From contig NZ_CP094528.1 in NCBI RefSeq assembly GCF_022811705.1, positions 806,001 to 870,000 on the forward strand: a DNA stretch of 64,000 bases, read 5' to 3'. Below, piece after piece: positions 11,129-21,426 of the stretch. The stretch is from Agromyces larvae. Its GTDB lineage: Bacteria; Actinomycetota; Actinomycetes; Actinomycetales; Microbacteriaceae. Position numbers and translations under genes: made by a program. Positions within the stretch are counted from its first letter, which is position 1. Each line of letters opens with the position of its first letter. The notes under the pieces were generated by a model. The model saw only the letters and a program-made list of their open reading frames with translations. It had not been told where the DNA came from and did no database searches.

Positions 11129-12354
11129 TGGGCGCCGCACTGCCGCTCGGCGACCCGGCTCCGGCCGACGGGCTGCTGCCCGCCTCGTCGGTGCGCGGGG
11201 CCGACGGGCGCGCGTTCGGCGTGTATCTGCACGTGCCGTTCTGCCGGGTGCGGTGCGGCTACTGCGACTTCAACACGTACACCGCGACCGAGCTGCGCGG
11301 CGCGCGACAGGAGGACTACGCCGGCCACGCCGTGGACGAGGTGCGGTTCGCGCGGCGGACGCTCGAGGCATCCGGGCTGCCCGGCCGCGAGGCATCCACC
11401 GTGTTCTTCGGCGGCGGCACGCCGACCCTGCTGCCGGCCGCCGACCTGGTGCGCATGCTCGCCGCGGTGCGCGACGAGTTCGGGCTCGCGCCGGGCGCCG
11501 AGGTGACCACCGAGGCGAACCCCGACTCGCTCGGGCCGGCCGACCTCGAGGCGCTGGCCGCCGGCGGGTTCACCCGGGTGTCGTTCGGCATGCAGTCGGC
11601 GGTGCCGCACGTGCTCGCAGCCCTCGACCGCACGCACGACCCGGCGCGGGTGCCGCTCGTGGTGCGCTGGGCGCGCGACGCGGGTCTCGACGTGAGCCTC
11701 GACCTCATCTACGGCACCCCGGGGGAGTCGCTCGACGACTGGCGCCGCAGCGTCGACGCTGTCGTCGCCGAGCGACCCGACCACGTGAGCGCGTACGCCC
11801 TCATCGTCGAGGAGGGCACGAAGCTCGCCCGGCAGATCCGCCGCGGCGAGCTCGCCGAGCCGTCCGACGACCTCGAGGCCGACATGTACGAGCTCGCCGA
11901 CGACGCGTTCGCGGCCGCGGGCTACGAGTGGTACGAAGTCTCGAACTGGGCGACGTCGCCCGACCATCGTTCGCGCCACAACCTCGGCTACTGGCGCGGT
12001 GACGACTGGTGGGGCGTCGGCCCGGGCGCGCACAGCCACGTCGGCGGAGTGCGCTGGTGGAATGCGAAGCATCCGGCCGCCTACGCCGAGCGCATCGCCG
12101 CCGGCGTCTCGCCCGCGGTCGGCCGCGAGACCCTCGACGCGCCCACCCGCGAGACCGAGCGCGTGCTGCTCGCGACCCGCATCCGCGAGGGCATCGCGGT
12201 GTCGTCGTTGGGCGCAGGCGGGCGGCACGCCGTGGCGGGCCTCATCGCCGACGGGCTCGTCGACGCGCGCACCGCGCTCGGCGGGCGGCTGGTGCTGACC
12301 CGCCGCGGGCGGCTGCTGGCCGACGCGGTGGTGCGGCGGCTTCTGGCGGACTGA
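11128..12354 (+). CDS. hemW: Radical SAM coproporphyrinogen III oxidase-like / heme chaperone HemW
   Basis: Radical SAM protein related to HemN; HemW proteins are heme chaperones rather than true oxygen-independent coproporphyrinogen oxidases. The 408-aa sequence has the Fe-S cluster motif CRVRCGYC (Cys39, Cys43, Cys46), FFGGGTPTLL and SFGMQS. The third cysteine is followed by D rather than by the extra cysteine of true HemN, which favours HemW. ATG at 11128 overlaps the stop of the DUF1990 gene. The lepA-hemW-hrcA-dnaJ neighbourhood is typical, though here an ABC cassette separates hemW from hrcA. Confidence 0.93.
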   Translation: MGAALPLGDPAPADGLLPASSVRGADGRAFGVYLHVPFCRVRCGYCDFNTYTATELRGARQEDYAGHAVDEVRFARRTLEASGLPGREASTVFFGGGTPTLLPAADLVRMLAAVRDEFGLAPGAEVTTEANPDSLGPADLEALAAGGFTRVSFGMQSAVPHVLAALDRTHDPARVPLVVRWARDAGLDVSLDLIYGTPGESLDDWRRSVDAVVAERPDHVSAYALIVEEGTKLARQIRRGELAEPSDDLEADMYELADDAFAAAGYEWYEVSNWATSPDHRSRHNLGYWRGDDWWGVGPGAHSHVGGVRWWNAKHPAAYAERIAAGVSPAVGRETLDAPTRETERVLLATRIREGIAVSSLGAGGRHAVAGLIADGLVDARTALGGRLVLTRRGRLLADAVVRRLLAD

Positions 12355-12448
12355 TCGCCCGCCCGCTGTCTGCCGCCCGCCCCGCTCGCTGTCCGCTGCC
12401 CGCCCCGCCGCCGCGGGTTCCCGCCCGCTGCGCCACATGCGCGGCCTG

Positions 12449-12469
12449 TGCGCCACTTGAGGTGGCGCA
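12449..12469. terminator. Hairpin between convergent hemW and ABC permease gene
   Basis: TGCGCCAC and GTGGCGCA form an 8-bp stem with a 5-nt loop, with no T tract, in the 199-bp GC-rich space between two convergent genes. It is a plausible bidirectional terminator. Nothing else is recognised in this space. Confidence 0.5.
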
Positions 12470-12553
12470 GCGGGGGCCGAACTGGCGCAGAGGGACGGAC
12501 CGGGGCACGCAGCAGGCGGCCGGCACCACGCAGCGGGCGGCGTGGCGGTGCCG

Positions 12554-13387
12554 TCAGGCCGAGCGCTGGTAGCTGCGCAGCGACGACACGGCCCAGACGA
12601 ACGAGGCGGCGGCGAGCAGCGCGAGCAGCAGCATCCGGCCGGCGACGAGCAGCCCGTCGCCCGAGCCGTCGAACGCCGTGCCGTCGAGCCCGGCGCGCCC
12701 GGCCTCGACGGCCCAGGTGAGCGGGTTCCATGCCGCGACCGCCGCGATCCAGTCGGGCAGCAGGTCGGCGGGCATCATCGTGGTCGACAGGAACGTGGCC
12801 GGCAGCACCACCGTCTGCGAGAGCCCGATGAGCGCGACCTGGTTCCGGGTGGTGAGCGCGACAGCGCTCGACATCGAGCAGAACGCGGCGGCGAGCAGCG
12901 TCGCCGCGGCGAGGGCGAGCAGGATGCCGGGCAGCCCGCCCGGGTAGCGGGCTCCGCCGAGCCATCCGATGCCGAGCACGATCGCCGACTGCGCGAGGTT
13001 GATCACGAGCTGCTGCAGCAGCTGACCCGTGATGATCGCCGTGCGCGAGATCGGTGCGGTCAGCAGCTGATCCATGACGCCCGAGCGGATGTCGTCGATG
13101 TACCCGGTGCCGGCCCACGCGCCCGAGTAGAGCACGGTCATCATGAGCACGCCCGGCACCAGGTACGCCAGGTAGCCGGCGTCGCCGAACGCGGGGAACG
13201 CGCCGAGCGACGCGAACACCTGCCCGAACAGCAGGATCCAGATGATCGGCTGGATGAGGCTCATGACCGGGCCCCAAGCCTGCCTGGCGGTGCCCACCAT
13301 CCATCGGCGGAACACCTGGCCGGTCTGGGTGGACCACCCGGCGTCGCGCACGGGGGCGGACGCGGGGGATGCGATGGTCGCGCTCAT
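12554..13387 (-). CDS. ABC-2 type exporter permease (DrrB-like)
   Basis: Membrane subunit of an ABC exporter, 277 aa with about six hydrophobic helices and the ABC-2 features of the DrrB family (QPIIWILLFGQVF early, SGVMDQLLTAPISR cytoplasmic loop, WNPLTWAVEA late). ATG at 13387 overlaps the stop of the ATPase gene (ATGA), showing translational coupling. The fourth and last gene of the PadR operon; the substrate is unknown, but such pairs often export drugs or lipids. Confidence 0.9.
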   Translation of the reverse strand: MSATIASPASAPVRDAGWSTQTGQVFRRWMVGTARQAWGPVMSLIQPIIWILLFGQVFASLGAFPAFGDAGYLAYLVPGVLMMTVLYSGAWAGTGYIDDIRSGVMDQLLTAPISRTAIITGQLLQQLVINLAQSAIVLGIGWLGGARYPGGLPGILLALAAATLLAAAFCSMSSAVALTTRNQVALIGLSQTVVLPATFLSTTMMPADLLPDWIAAVAAWNPLTWAVEAGRAGLDGTAFDGSGDGLLVAGRMLLLALLAAASFVWAVSSLRSYQRSA

Positions 13388-14406
13388 GCGGCGACTCCCT
13401 CCTGGTCGGACGCGGCGTCGGCGACGCCCGCGTCGAAGCTGTGTCCGACGTGGTGCAGGTACACGTCGTCGAGGGTGGGCGCCGACACGGATGCCGCGCC
13501 GAAGGCGACCCCGCCGGCGGTGAGCGCGGTGATGACGGCGGGCAGCGCCGCGGTCGCGTCGTCGACGCGGGCGGTGACGGACCCCGCGGTGCCCTGCGTC
13601 TCGACGACCACGTCGTGCAGGCCGGGAACGCCGTCGATCGCGCGGCGGACCGCCGTGGCATCCGGTTCGACGAGCGTGACGCGCAGCGTCTCGCCGCGCA
13701 GCCCCGCCTTCAGCGCAGCCGCCGTGCCCGACACCACCTCGACGCCGTGATCGATGATGACGAGCCGGTCGGCGAGGCGGTCGGCCTCTTCGAGGTAGTG
13801 GGTGGTGAGCACGACGGTGAGCGCGTCCTCGGCGGACAGCCTGCGGATCTCGGCCCACATCGCGGCCCGCGATTCGGGGTCGAGTCCGGTCGTCGGTTCG
13901 TCGAGGAACAGCACCGAGGGGCGGTGCACGAGCGCCGCGGCGACGTCGAGCCGTCGGCGCATGCCGCCCGAGAACCGGGCGACGGTGCGGCCGCGCGCGT
14001 CGTCGAGGCCGAACTCGTGCAGCAGGCGTCGTGCGCGGTCGCGGGCATCGGCGGCCGGGATGCCTCGCAGCCGCGCCGCGAGCACCAGGTTCTCCTCGGC
14101 GGTGAGCAGCGGATCGGTGCCCGTGCCCTGCGAGACGTACCCGATGCGCCGACGCACCGCCGCCGGATCGCGCGTGACGTCGATACCGGCCACGGTGGCG
14201 GTGCCCGAGGTGGGCCGGGCGAGCGTGGTCAGGATCTTCGTGGTGGTCGACTTGCCGGCGCCGTTCGGGCCGAGCAGGCCGGTGACCAGGCCGGCGGGCA
14301 GGTCGAGGTCGAGGCCGCGCAGCGCGTGCACCGGCGGCTTGCCGCGCCCGACCCGGTACGTCTTGGTGAGCGCCGCCGCCGTGATGGCAGGGGAGGAGGA
14401 GGTCAT
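13384..14406 (-). CDS. ABC exporter ATPase (DrrA-like)
   Basis: Nucleotide-binding subunit paired with the downstream ABC-2 permease, 340 aa. Walker A GPNGAGKSTT, Q-loop, signature FSGGMRRR, Walker B LFLDEPTTGLD and switch histidine in VVLTTHYLEEA are intact. A C-terminal extension of about 90 residues fits the DrrA/DUF4162-type tail. The ATG at 14406 (MTSSSPAIT) is preferred over upstream starts because an AAGGA site precedes it and ABC homology begins about 8 codons on. Confidence 0.93.
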   Translation of the reverse strand: MTSSSPAITAAALTKTYRVGRGKPPVHALRGLDLDLPAGLVTGLLGPNGAGKSTTTKILTTLARPTSGTATVAGIDVTRDPAAVRRRIGYVSQGTGTDPLLTAEENLVLAARLRGIPAADARDRARRLLHEFGLDDARGRTVARFSGGMRRRLDVAAALVHRPSVLFLDEPTTGLDPESRAAMWAEIRRLSAEDALTVVLTTHYLEEADRLADRLVIIDHGVEVVSGTAAALKAGLRGETLRVTLVEPDATAVRRAIDGVPGLHDVVVETQGTAGSVTARVDDATAALPAVITALTAGGVAFGAASVSAPTLDDVYLHHVGHSFDAGVADAASDQEGVAA

Positions 14407-14450
14407 GTCGGAATCCTTCGGAACGGTGGCTGAACGGTGGGCGCCGCGCC

Positions 14451-15347
14451 TCAGCGCTTCGCCGGGAAGAGCATGCGGGCGAGCGTGACGAACATCACGA
14501 CGAGGGCAGCCGGGAAGGCGAGCAGCGCCCACCACCAGCCGACCGTGAGCCCGAGCACGATGAACGCGACGAGGGCGGTGGTCCAGATCGCCGCGGAGTA
14601 GATGCCGAAGCGGGCGGCGCTGGCCGGGTCGTGGTCGAAGTGGTTCGCGACGACCTGGCTGCGCTGGATCTCACGCACCCACGCCTTGTGGCGGTTGGTC
14701 TGCGTCGCGCCGAGGAAGGCGAACAGCACCGCGGCGCCGGCCACGAGCAGGGCAGGAACGAACGCGACCCACACGGGGATCGCGCCGATCACGATGAGCG
14801 CGGTGAGCCCGAGCCCGAGCACGGTGACTCCGGCGCCGAGCCCGTAGCCTGCGGCGCGGGGCTGCGGCATCGGATGGTTCGTCGTCGTCTCCTGCTGGAG
14901 CGAGTCGGCGACGATCCAGAAGACGGCGGTCGAGAGCAGGCCCGCCATGCCGAGCGCGGCGACGGGTTCGGCGGCCGTGGCTCCCGAACCCAGCACGACG
15001 CCGAACACGAGCGCCGCGGCGCCGATCGCGGCCGCGACGGTGACGCGCACGACGAACGCCGGCTTCGGGCGCACGCGGTAGCGCGCGTGCAACAGCTCGG
15101 CGCTGGGTCGCACGGCCGGCGGCGCCGTCGCGATCGACTCGGCCTCGACGAGGGCGTGGATGTCGCCGAGTTCGCGGATCGCGCGATGCGCAGCATCCTG
15201 CGGCGGTATGCCGGCGGCCTCGAGCTCGGCGACCCGCGCGACCAGGTTCGAGCGCATCTCTTCCTTCAGGTCTTGCACGTCGGGCGTCGACGCGATGCCC
15301 GCGAACGCCTCGTCGAGCAGGCGGTGGATGTTGTCGGTGGCCATCAT
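14451..15347 (-). CDS. HAAS-type (permease prefix domain 1) membrane protein
   Basis: A 298-aa protein with an N-terminal soluble helical domain of about 70 residues (LLDEAFAGI, LKEEMRSNLVARVAELEAAG, AIRELGDIHALVEA), the pattern of the HAAS/permease prefix domain often encoded beside PadR regulators. About six hydrophobic helices follow. The start is a double ATG at 15347/15344; AAAGG lies 6 nt before the first, overlapping the padR stop. Its place between padR and the ABC genes suggests a signalling or accessory role for the exporter (inference). Confidence 0.75.
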   Translation of the reverse strand: MMATDNIHRLLDEAFAGIASTPDVQDLKEEMRSNLVARVAELEAAGIPPQDAAHRAIRELGDIHALVEAESIATAPPAVRPSAELLHARYRVRPKPAFVVRVTVAAAIGAAALVFGVVLGSGATAAEPVAALGMAGLLSTAVFWIVADSLQQETTTNHPMPQPRAAGYGLGAGVTVLGLGLTALIVIGAIPVWVAFVPALLVAGAAVLFAFLGATQTNRHKAWVREIQRSQVVANHFDHDPASAARFGIYSAAIWTTALVAFIVLGLTVGWWWALLAFPAALVVMFVTLARMLFPAKR

Positions 15348-15357
15348 TCGGAGCCTT

Positions 15358-15717
15358 TCAGTCGCTCGTCTCGAGCAGGGAGTCGATGATCGTGCGGGTG
15401 GCGACCCACGCGGTGACGTTGCGCCGGTACACCGATCTGCCCGCGTCGGTGATGCGGTAGTACTTGCGACGCCCGCCCTGCGTCTCGTCGCCCCAGTACG
15501 ACTCGACGAGCCCGTCGCGTTCGAGGCGGCGGTAGGTGGCGTACAGGGTCGCCTCCTTGATCTCGTAGCGACCGCCCGTGGCATCGCGGATCGTCTTGTA
15601 GATCTCGAAGCCGTAGCGGTCGCCGCGGCGCAGGACGCCGAGGACGATCGTGTCGGTGTGACCGCGCAGCAGGTCGGCGGCGAACGCGTCGTCGACGGGC
15701 ACGGTGTGGTCTGTCAT
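15358..15717 (-). CDS. PadR family transcriptional regulator
   Basis: DNA-binding repressor of 119 aa with the PadR winged helix: LGVLRRGDRYGFEIYKTI, KEATLYATYRRLERDGLVESYW and the RKYYRITDAG wing. It heads a four-gene minus-strand operon with the HAAS protein and ABC exporter and probably represses its own operon in response to a compound the pump exports (inference from family). The ATG has no ribosome-binding site and the predicted -10 lies only 7 nt upstream, so the mRNA is probably leaderless. Confidence 0.92.
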   Translation of the reverse strand: MTDHTVPVDDAFAADLLRGHTDTIVLGVLRRGDRYGFEIYKTIRDATGGRYEIKEATLYATYRRLERDGLVESYWGDETQGGRRKYYRITDAGRSVYRRNVTAWVATRTIIDSLLETSD

Positions 15718-15724
15718 GACAAGT

Positions 15725-15754
15725 ACTGTATCTGATCAACTACTAAACCTGCAA
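15725..15754 (-). promoter_or_regulatory. padR operon promoter (leaderless type)
   Basis: On the minus strand, -35 TTGCAG (15749-15754) and -10 TACAGT (15725-15730) are separated by 18 bp. The -10 ends 7 nt before the padR ATG, so the transcript should begin at or beside the start codon. AGTA and TACT half-sites flank the spacer and could be part of a PadR operator. Confidence 0.6.
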
Positions 15755-15783
15755 GACACACGCAGGAGCGCCCCGGACATGAC

Positions 15784-15821
15784 GAAGCCCGCCGGCCCGA
15801 TGGCACGGGCGGGCGGGCTTC
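15784..15821 (-). terminator. Terminator after DUF4870 gene
   Basis: A long GC-rich hairpin: GAAGCCCGCC and GGCGGGCTTC close the stem, with further GCCCG/CGGGC pairing inside and a small loop (ATGGCA). It follows the stop of the first DUF4870 gene by 23 nt and separates it from the padR promoter. Confidence 0.75.
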
Positions 15822-15843
15822 GGTCAGGCCGTAGCCGGGCGGA

Positions 15844-16266
15844 TCAGCTCACGAACTTGATCGCCACCGGGTAGACGTACGGCTGGCCCTGGTTGGCCTT
15901 CACCGCGGCGATGATGCCGAACACGATCGACGCGACCCAGGCCGCGGCCAGCAGCAGGAACCCGATCAGCACGAACGCGAGGACCCAGCCGACCACGTAG
16001 GCGATCAGCAGCGTGATCTGGAAGTTCAGCGCGGTCGCCGAGTGCCCGCGGATGAACGGGCCCTTGTCCTTCAGGACGAGGTAGCCGATCAGCGCCGGCA
16101 GGAACCCGAACAGGATGCCGCCGATGTGGATCAGCGTCGCCCACAGCTTCTCGTCGGACGGGCTCAGCGGCTGGCTCTGCTGGTAGGGGTTTCCGGGCGG
16201 CGGGCCGGCCGGCGGGGTCGGAGGGCCGGGCGGAGGCGGCGGGGTCGGAGGCGTTGCGTCTGACAT
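15844..16266 (-). CDS. DUF4870 domain membrane protein
   Basis: A 140-aa protein with a proline/glycine-rich N-terminal 35 residues and three hydrophobic helices, the second in the conserved HSATALNFQITLLIAY region typical of DUF4870 (Tic20-like) proteins. Function unknown. ATG at 16266 follows an AAGGAG site. It is a paralogue of the next gene upstream (16365-16793): both share LNFQITL and a YPxA tail. Confidence 0.85.
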   Translation of the reverse strand: MSDATPPTPPPPPGPPTPPAGPPPGNPYQQSQPLSPSDEKLWATLIHIGGILFGFLPALIGYLVLKDKGPFIRGHSATALNFQITLLIAYVVGWVLAFVLIGFLLLAAAWVASIVFGIIAAVKANQGQPYVYPVAIKFVS

Positions 16267-16320
16267 GAGGCTCCTTCGGGATGCCCGCATTCGCGGGGGT
16301 ACATCGCCATAGTTCCAGAG

Positions 16321-16357
16321 CGGCACGCCGGGGGGAAGACCTCCGCCCGGCGTGCCG
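16321..16357 (-). terminator. Hairpin between two DUF4870 genes
   Basis: CGGCACGCCGGG and CCCGGCGTGCCG form a perfect 12-bp stem with a 13-nt loop, 8 nt after the upstream DUF4870 stop codon, so the two paralogues may be separate transcripts. Confidence 0.7.
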
Positions 16358-16364
16358 GGCCGGA

Positions 16365-16793
16365 TTACTTGATGAGTCGCACGGCGAACGGGTAGCGGTA
16401 GTGCTGCCCGTCCTTGGCGCGCAGGTACGCGATGATCGAGAACACGACGCCGAGGATCCACGGCACCCAGATCAGGAAGCTGAGCAGGGCGCCGAACCCG
16501 AACGTCACGATCGTGATGACGGTCACGAGGACCCAGAGGGCGACCGCGCCGATCGTGAGCGTGATCTGGAAGTTCAGCGCCTCCTTGGCCTCGGTGTCGG
16601 TGAAACGGCCGCGGTCCTTGAAGACGAGCCAGATGATGAGCGACGGCAGGAAGCCGAGGATCCCGCCCAGGTGGGCGAGCGAGCCCCACTGCACGTCCTG
16701 CTCGGGCGTGAGGGGAGCGGCGGGCTGCGCGTACTGACCGGGCGCGGCCGGGGCCGGCGCGTCGGGGTCGGATGCGGGGTTCTGGTCGGACAT
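16365..16793 (-). CDS. DUF4870 domain membrane protein (paralogue)
   Basis: A 142-aa protein with an alanine/proline-rich cytoplasmic head, then LGGILGFLPSLIIWLVFKD and further hydrophobic helices, with KEALNFQITLTIGA matching the DUF4870 core. AAAGG lies 8 nt before the ATG. It is divergent from hrcA; the 182 bp between them hold a minus-strand TAGCTT (16870-16875) as a possible -10 and the hrcA CIRCE element. Confidence 0.85.
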   Translation of the reverse strand: MSDQNPASDPDAPAPAAPGQYAQPAAPLTPEQDVQWGSLAHLGGILGFLPSLIIWLVFKDRGRFTDTEAKEALNFQITLTIGAVALWVLVTVITIVTFGFGALLSFLIWVPWILGVVFSIIAYLRAKDGQHYRYPFAVRLIK

Positions 16794-16927
16794 GGGGTGC
16801 CTTTCAGGCTGCGAGGTGAGCCGCCGGGGGAGCGGCGTCCGCGCCGGTCCTCGGCGGCGAACGGTGCAAAGCTAGCGCCGCGCCGGGGAATGCGGCAACG
16901 GTGCAGACGCTGAACGTCGCGATAGGA

Positions 16928-16954
16928 TTGGCACTCAGGAACGTCGAGTGCCAA
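16928..16954 (+). promoter_or_regulatory. CIRCE operator of hrcA-dnaJ
   Basis: TTGGCACTC, nine bases, GAGTGCCAA: a perfect 9-9-9 inverted repeat close to the consensus TTAGCACTC-N9-GAGTGCTAA. It overlaps a -10-like TAGGAT (16923-16928) and lies 21 nt before the hrcA start, so HrcA should repress its own operon here and release it on heat shock. Confidence 0.95.
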
Positions 16955-16975
16955 TCCGTCGGAACGGGAGGACGC

Positions 16976-17998
16976 ATGGTCTCCGAACGAGGTCTCGCGG
17001 TGCTGCGCGCCATCGTGCAGGACTACGTCGCCTCACGTGAGCCCGTCGGCTCCAAGGCGATCGTCGAGCGGCACGCGTTCGGCGTGTCGGCCGCGACGAT
17101 CCGCAACGACATGGCGATCCTCGAAGAGGAAGAGCTCATCGCCGCCCCGCACACCTCGTCGGGGCGGATCCCGACCGACAAGGGCTACCGGGTGTTCGTC
17201 GACCAGCTCTCCGAGCTGCGACCGATGAGCCAGGCCCAGCGCCACGCCATCGAGACCTTCCTCGGCGAGGCCGGCGACCTCGACGAACTGCTGAGCCGCA
17301 CCGTGCGGCTCATCGCGCAGCTCACGAACCAGCTCGCCGTGGTGCAGGTGCCGAGCTTCCACAGCGCGCGGGTGCGCCATGTCGAACTCGTCCAGCTCGC
17401 CCCGACGCGGGTGCTGTGCATCCTCATCACCGACGCCGGCCAGGTCGAGCAACGGCTCGCCGAACTCGCCGACGACGTCGACGAGGCGACGCTCGGCGAC
17501 CTGCGCGTCCGGCTCAACCGCGTCGCCGCGGGCCTCACCATGAGCGATGCGGCCGCCGTGCTCTCGGGCGAGATCGAGGGCGCCGACCCCCGGCACGCCG
17601 CGGTGCTGCACACGCTCGCCCTGACGCTGGCCGAGCAGGCGCGGGCGCAGCGGGGCGAACGCCTCGTGGTCGCCGGCGCCGCCAACCTGGTGCGCACCGA
17701 GCAGGACTTCTCCGGCTCGATCCTCGACGTCATCGAGGCGATCGAAGAGCAGGTGGTGCTGCTGCGCCTCTTCGGCGAGATGGCGGCCGACCCGCACGGC
17801 ATCGCGGTGCGCATCGGCCGCGAGAACGCGCCGTTCGGGCTGCCCGAGGCATCCGTCGTCTCCACCTCGTTCGCCGTCCCCGGACGCGACATCTCGCGAC
17901 TCGGCGTCGTCGGCCCCACCCGGATGGACTACTCCGCCAGCATGGCGGCCGTTCGCGCCGTCGCGCGCTATCTGTCGCGCGCCCTCGGCGAGCACTGA
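16976..17998 (+). CDS. hrcA: Heat-inducible transcription repressor HrcA
   Basis: Winged-helix repressor that binds CIRCE elements and responds to free GroE chaperonin. The 340-aa protein starts [18 protein letters not shown], with the HTH at [20 protein letters not shown] and the HrcA core including [14 protein letters not shown]. The ATG at 16976 has GGGAGGA just upstream and lies after the CIRCE element. The CIRCE in its own promoter and dnaJ 43 bp downstream fix the assignment. Confidence 0.97.
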   Translation: MVSERGLAVLRAIVQDYVASREPVGSKAIVERHAFGVSAATIRNDMAILEEEELIAAPHTSSGRIPTDKGYRVFVDQLSELRPMSQAQRHAIETFLGEAGDLDELLSRTVRLIAQLTNQLAVVQVPSFHSARVRHVELVQLAPTRVLCILITDAGQVEQRLAELADDVDEATLGDLRVRLNRVAAGLTMSDAAAVLSGEIEGADPRHAAVLHTLALTLAEQARAQRGERLVVAGAANLVRTEQDFSGSILDVIEAIEEQVVLLRLFGEMAADPHGIAVRIGRENAPFGLPEASVVSTSFAVPGRDISRLGVVGPTRMDYSASMAAVRAVARYLSRALGEH

Positions 17999-18041
17999 CC
18001 CGCGGCCCGCGGCCGCATCCGATCGAAAGGAACCGCCCTCC

Positions 18042-19142
18042 GTGGCAGACCACTACGAGGTCCTCGGCGTCTCGCGCGACGCCACCCCCGACGAGATCAA
18101 GAAGGCGTACCGCCGCCTCGCCCGCGAACTGCACCCCGACGTCAACCCGGGCGCCGAGGCATCCGAACGATTCAAAGAGGTCACGCACGCCTACGACGTG
18201 CTGAGCGACCCGAAGCAGCGCCAGCAGTACGACCTGGGCGGCCAGGGCGGGTTCGGCGGCGCGCAGGGCTTCGGCGGGTTCGGCGACATCTTCGAGACGT
18301 TCTTCGGCGGCGGCGGCCAGACCCGCGGCCCGCGCAGCCGCCGCGAACGCGGCCAGGACGCGCTGATCCGCGTCGAGGTCGGCCTCGACGAGGTGATCTT
18401 CGGCACCCACCGCGACCTCGAGGTCGACACCGCGGTGCTGTGCGAGACGTGCGACGGGTCGTGCTGCCAGCCGGGCACCTCGCCGGTCACCTGCGACATC
18501 TGCCACGGAACCGGGCAGATCCAGCGCACGGTGCGGTCGCTGCTCGGCAACGTGATGACCTCGAGCCCCTGCGGCACCTGCCGCGGCTACGGCACCATCA
18601 TCGCCACGCCCTGCGTGACCTGCCAGGGTCAGGGCCGGGTGCGCGCGCGCCGCACCGTGCCGGTCGACATCCCCGCGGGCGTCGACACGGGGCTGCGCCT
18701 GCAGATGCCCGGCTCGGGCGAGGCCGGCCCCGCGGGCGGGCCGAACGGCGACCTCTACCTCGAGATCAAGGTCAAGAACCACGACGTGTTCAGCCGCAAC
18801 GGCGACGACCTGCTCTGCACCGTCGAGGTGCAGATGACCGACGCGGTGCTCGGCACCACGACGACCATCCCGGCGCTCGACGGCGACGTCGAGGTCGAGC
18901 TGAAGCCGGGGCTGCAGGCCGGCGAGGTGATCACGGTGAAGGACCGCGGCGTCACGCGGTTGCGCGGGTCGGGCCGCGGCGACCTGAAGATCGGCGTGCA
19001 GGTGGTCACCCCGACCAAGCTCTCGCACAAGGAGCGGCAGCTCATCGAGCAGTTCGCGCAGGCGCACAAGCCGCAGAAGCCGCAGCTCAGCCACTTCCAG
19101 CAGGGGCTGTTCGCGCGGCTGCGCGACCGGTTCCTGGGCTGA
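18042..19142 (+). CDS. dnaJ: Chaperone protein DnaJ (HrcA-linked copy)
   Basis: Co-chaperone that delivers clients to DnaK and stimulates its ATPase. The 366-aa sequence has a J domain with HPD (LHPDVNPG), a short Gly/Phe region with GGFGG repeats, four zinc-binding CxxC pairs ([33 protein letters not shown]) and the C-terminal substrate domain. In the first zinc repeat the usual CxGxG has Cys at the last glycine. GTG start with AAAGGA upstream. This is the DnaJ2-type gene found next to hrcA in actinobacteria; dnaK is not in the window. Confidence 0.96.
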   Translation: MADHYEVLGVSRDATPDEIKKAYRRLARELHPDVNPGAEASERFKEVTHAYDVLSDPKQRQQYDLGGQGGFGGAQGFGGFGDIFETFFGGGGQTRGPRSRRERGQDALIRVEVGLDEVIFGTHRDLEVDTAVLCETCDGSCCQPGTSPVTCDICHGTGQIQRTVRSLLGNVMTSSPCGTCRGYGTIIATPCVTCQGQGRVRARRTVPVDIPAGVDTGLRLQMPGSGEAGPAGGPNGDLYLEIKVKNHDVFSRNGDDLLCTVEVQMTDAVLGTTTTIPALDGDVEVELKPGLQAGEVITVKDRGVTRLRGSGRGDLKIGVQVVTPTKLSHKERQLIEQFAQAHKPQKPQLSHFQQGLFARLRDRFLG

Positions 19143-19163
19143 GCGAGACGATCGGATGCCTCG

Positions 19164-19898
19164 ATGAGCAACCTGTACCTCGATGAGCGGCTCGACGCCG
19201 CGGCGATCGCGCCCGGTGCCGTCGTCGAGCTGTCCGGCGACGAGGCGCGGCACGCCGTGACCGTCGCCCGGGTGCGGGTCGGCGAGCGCGTCGCGGTCGG
19301 CGACGGCCGCGGCACGATCGTGTCGGGTCCGGTCGCATCGACGGGGCCGCGCGAACTCGTCATCGAGGTCGACGAGGTCGTCTTCGAGGAGCCGCCGGCG
19401 GTGCGGCTCACCCTCGTGCAGGCGCTCGCGAAGGGCGACCGCGACGAGCTCGCCGTGCAGGCGGCCACCGAGCTCGGCGTCGACCGGGTCGTGCCGTGGG
19501 CCGCCGCGCGCTCGGTGTCGCGCTGGGAGGGGCAGAAGGCGCAGAAGGGCCGGGCCCGGTGGGCCGCGATCGTGCGCGAGGCGACCAAGCAGTCGGTCCG
19601 GTCGTATCTCGCCGAGGTCGACGAGCCCGCGACGACGGCCCAGCTCCCGGCGCGCCTCGACGGCCAGCGGATGCTGCTGCTCGAGCCGACCGCAAAGGTC
19701 CGCCTCACCGACCTCGAGCCCGACGGACGGGACCTCGCGCTCGTCGTCGGCCCCGAGGGCGGCATCGCCCCGGCCGAGCTCGACCGGCTCGTCGCCGCCG
19801 GCGCCGAACCCGTGAGGCTCGGAGCATCCGTGCTGCGCACCTCGACCGCCGGGCCGGCCGCGATCGCGGTGCTGAGCGCCGCGCTCGGCCGGTGGTGA
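19164..19898 (+). CDS. rsmE: 16S rRNA (uracil-1498-N3)-methyltransferase
   Basis: Methylates U1498 of 16S rRNA. The 244-aa protein has the N-terminal PUA-like domain (ELSGDEARHAVTVARVRVGE) and the SPOUT knot with VVGPEGGIAP and LRTSTAGPAAIAVL. It follows dnaJ by 21 bp and precedes the HIT gene by 26 bp in the usual dnaJ-rsmE-HIT-phoH order. Confidence 0.95.
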   Translation: MSNLYLDERLDAAAIAPGAVVELSGDEARHAVTVARVRVGERVAVGDGRGTIVSGPVASTGPRELVIEVDEVVFEEPPAVRLTLVQALAKGDRDELAVQAATELGVDRVVPWAAARSVSRWEGQKAQKGRARWAAIVREATKQSVRSYLAEVDEPATTAQLPARLDGQRMLLLEPTAKVRLTDLEPDGRDLALVVGPEGGIAPAELDRLVAAGAEPVRLGASVLRTSTAGPAAIAVLSAALGRW

Positions 19899-19924
19899 GG
19901 GTTCCCTCGCTACGATGGGGTGAT

Positions 19925-20273
19925 ATGACCGACACCGCCGACCGGCCCACCGTCTTCGAGCGCATCGCCGCCGGCGAGATCCCCGCGCGGATCGTCGCCG
20001 AGACCGAGCGCGTCATCGCGTTCCACGACATCGCGCCGCAGGCGCCGGTGCACGTGGTCGTGACGCCGAAATCGGGCGACTACCGCGATGTCGCCGAGCT
20101 CGCCGCGGGCGACCCCGCCCTGCTCGTCGAACTGGTCGAGGTGGCGAAGGGCGTGGCATCCGAGCTCGCCGACGGCGACTACCGACTGATCTTCAACTCC
20201 GGCCCCGCGGCCGGCCAGACCGTCTTCCACGTGCACGCCCACGTGCTCGCCGGAGGACTCGAGGAGGGCACGC

Positions 20274-20287
<14 letters not shown>
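19925..20287 (+). CDS. HIT family hydrolase (histidine triad protein)
   Basis: Small nucleotide hydrolase or transferase of the HINT branch, 120 aa. The triad motif is HVHAHVLAG near the C-terminus, and the early IPARIV and VVTPK segments fit the family. GGGGTGAT precedes the ATG, and a TACGAT (19911-19916) could be a -10 for a local promoter. It overlaps the phoH start by 14 bp. Confidence 0.93.
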
Positions 20288-21374
<1,087 letters not shown>

Positions 21375-21426
21375 GCGCGCCACGGAACGACCGCACCGCG
21401 ACCCCGCCGACCTTCGAGAGGACCAA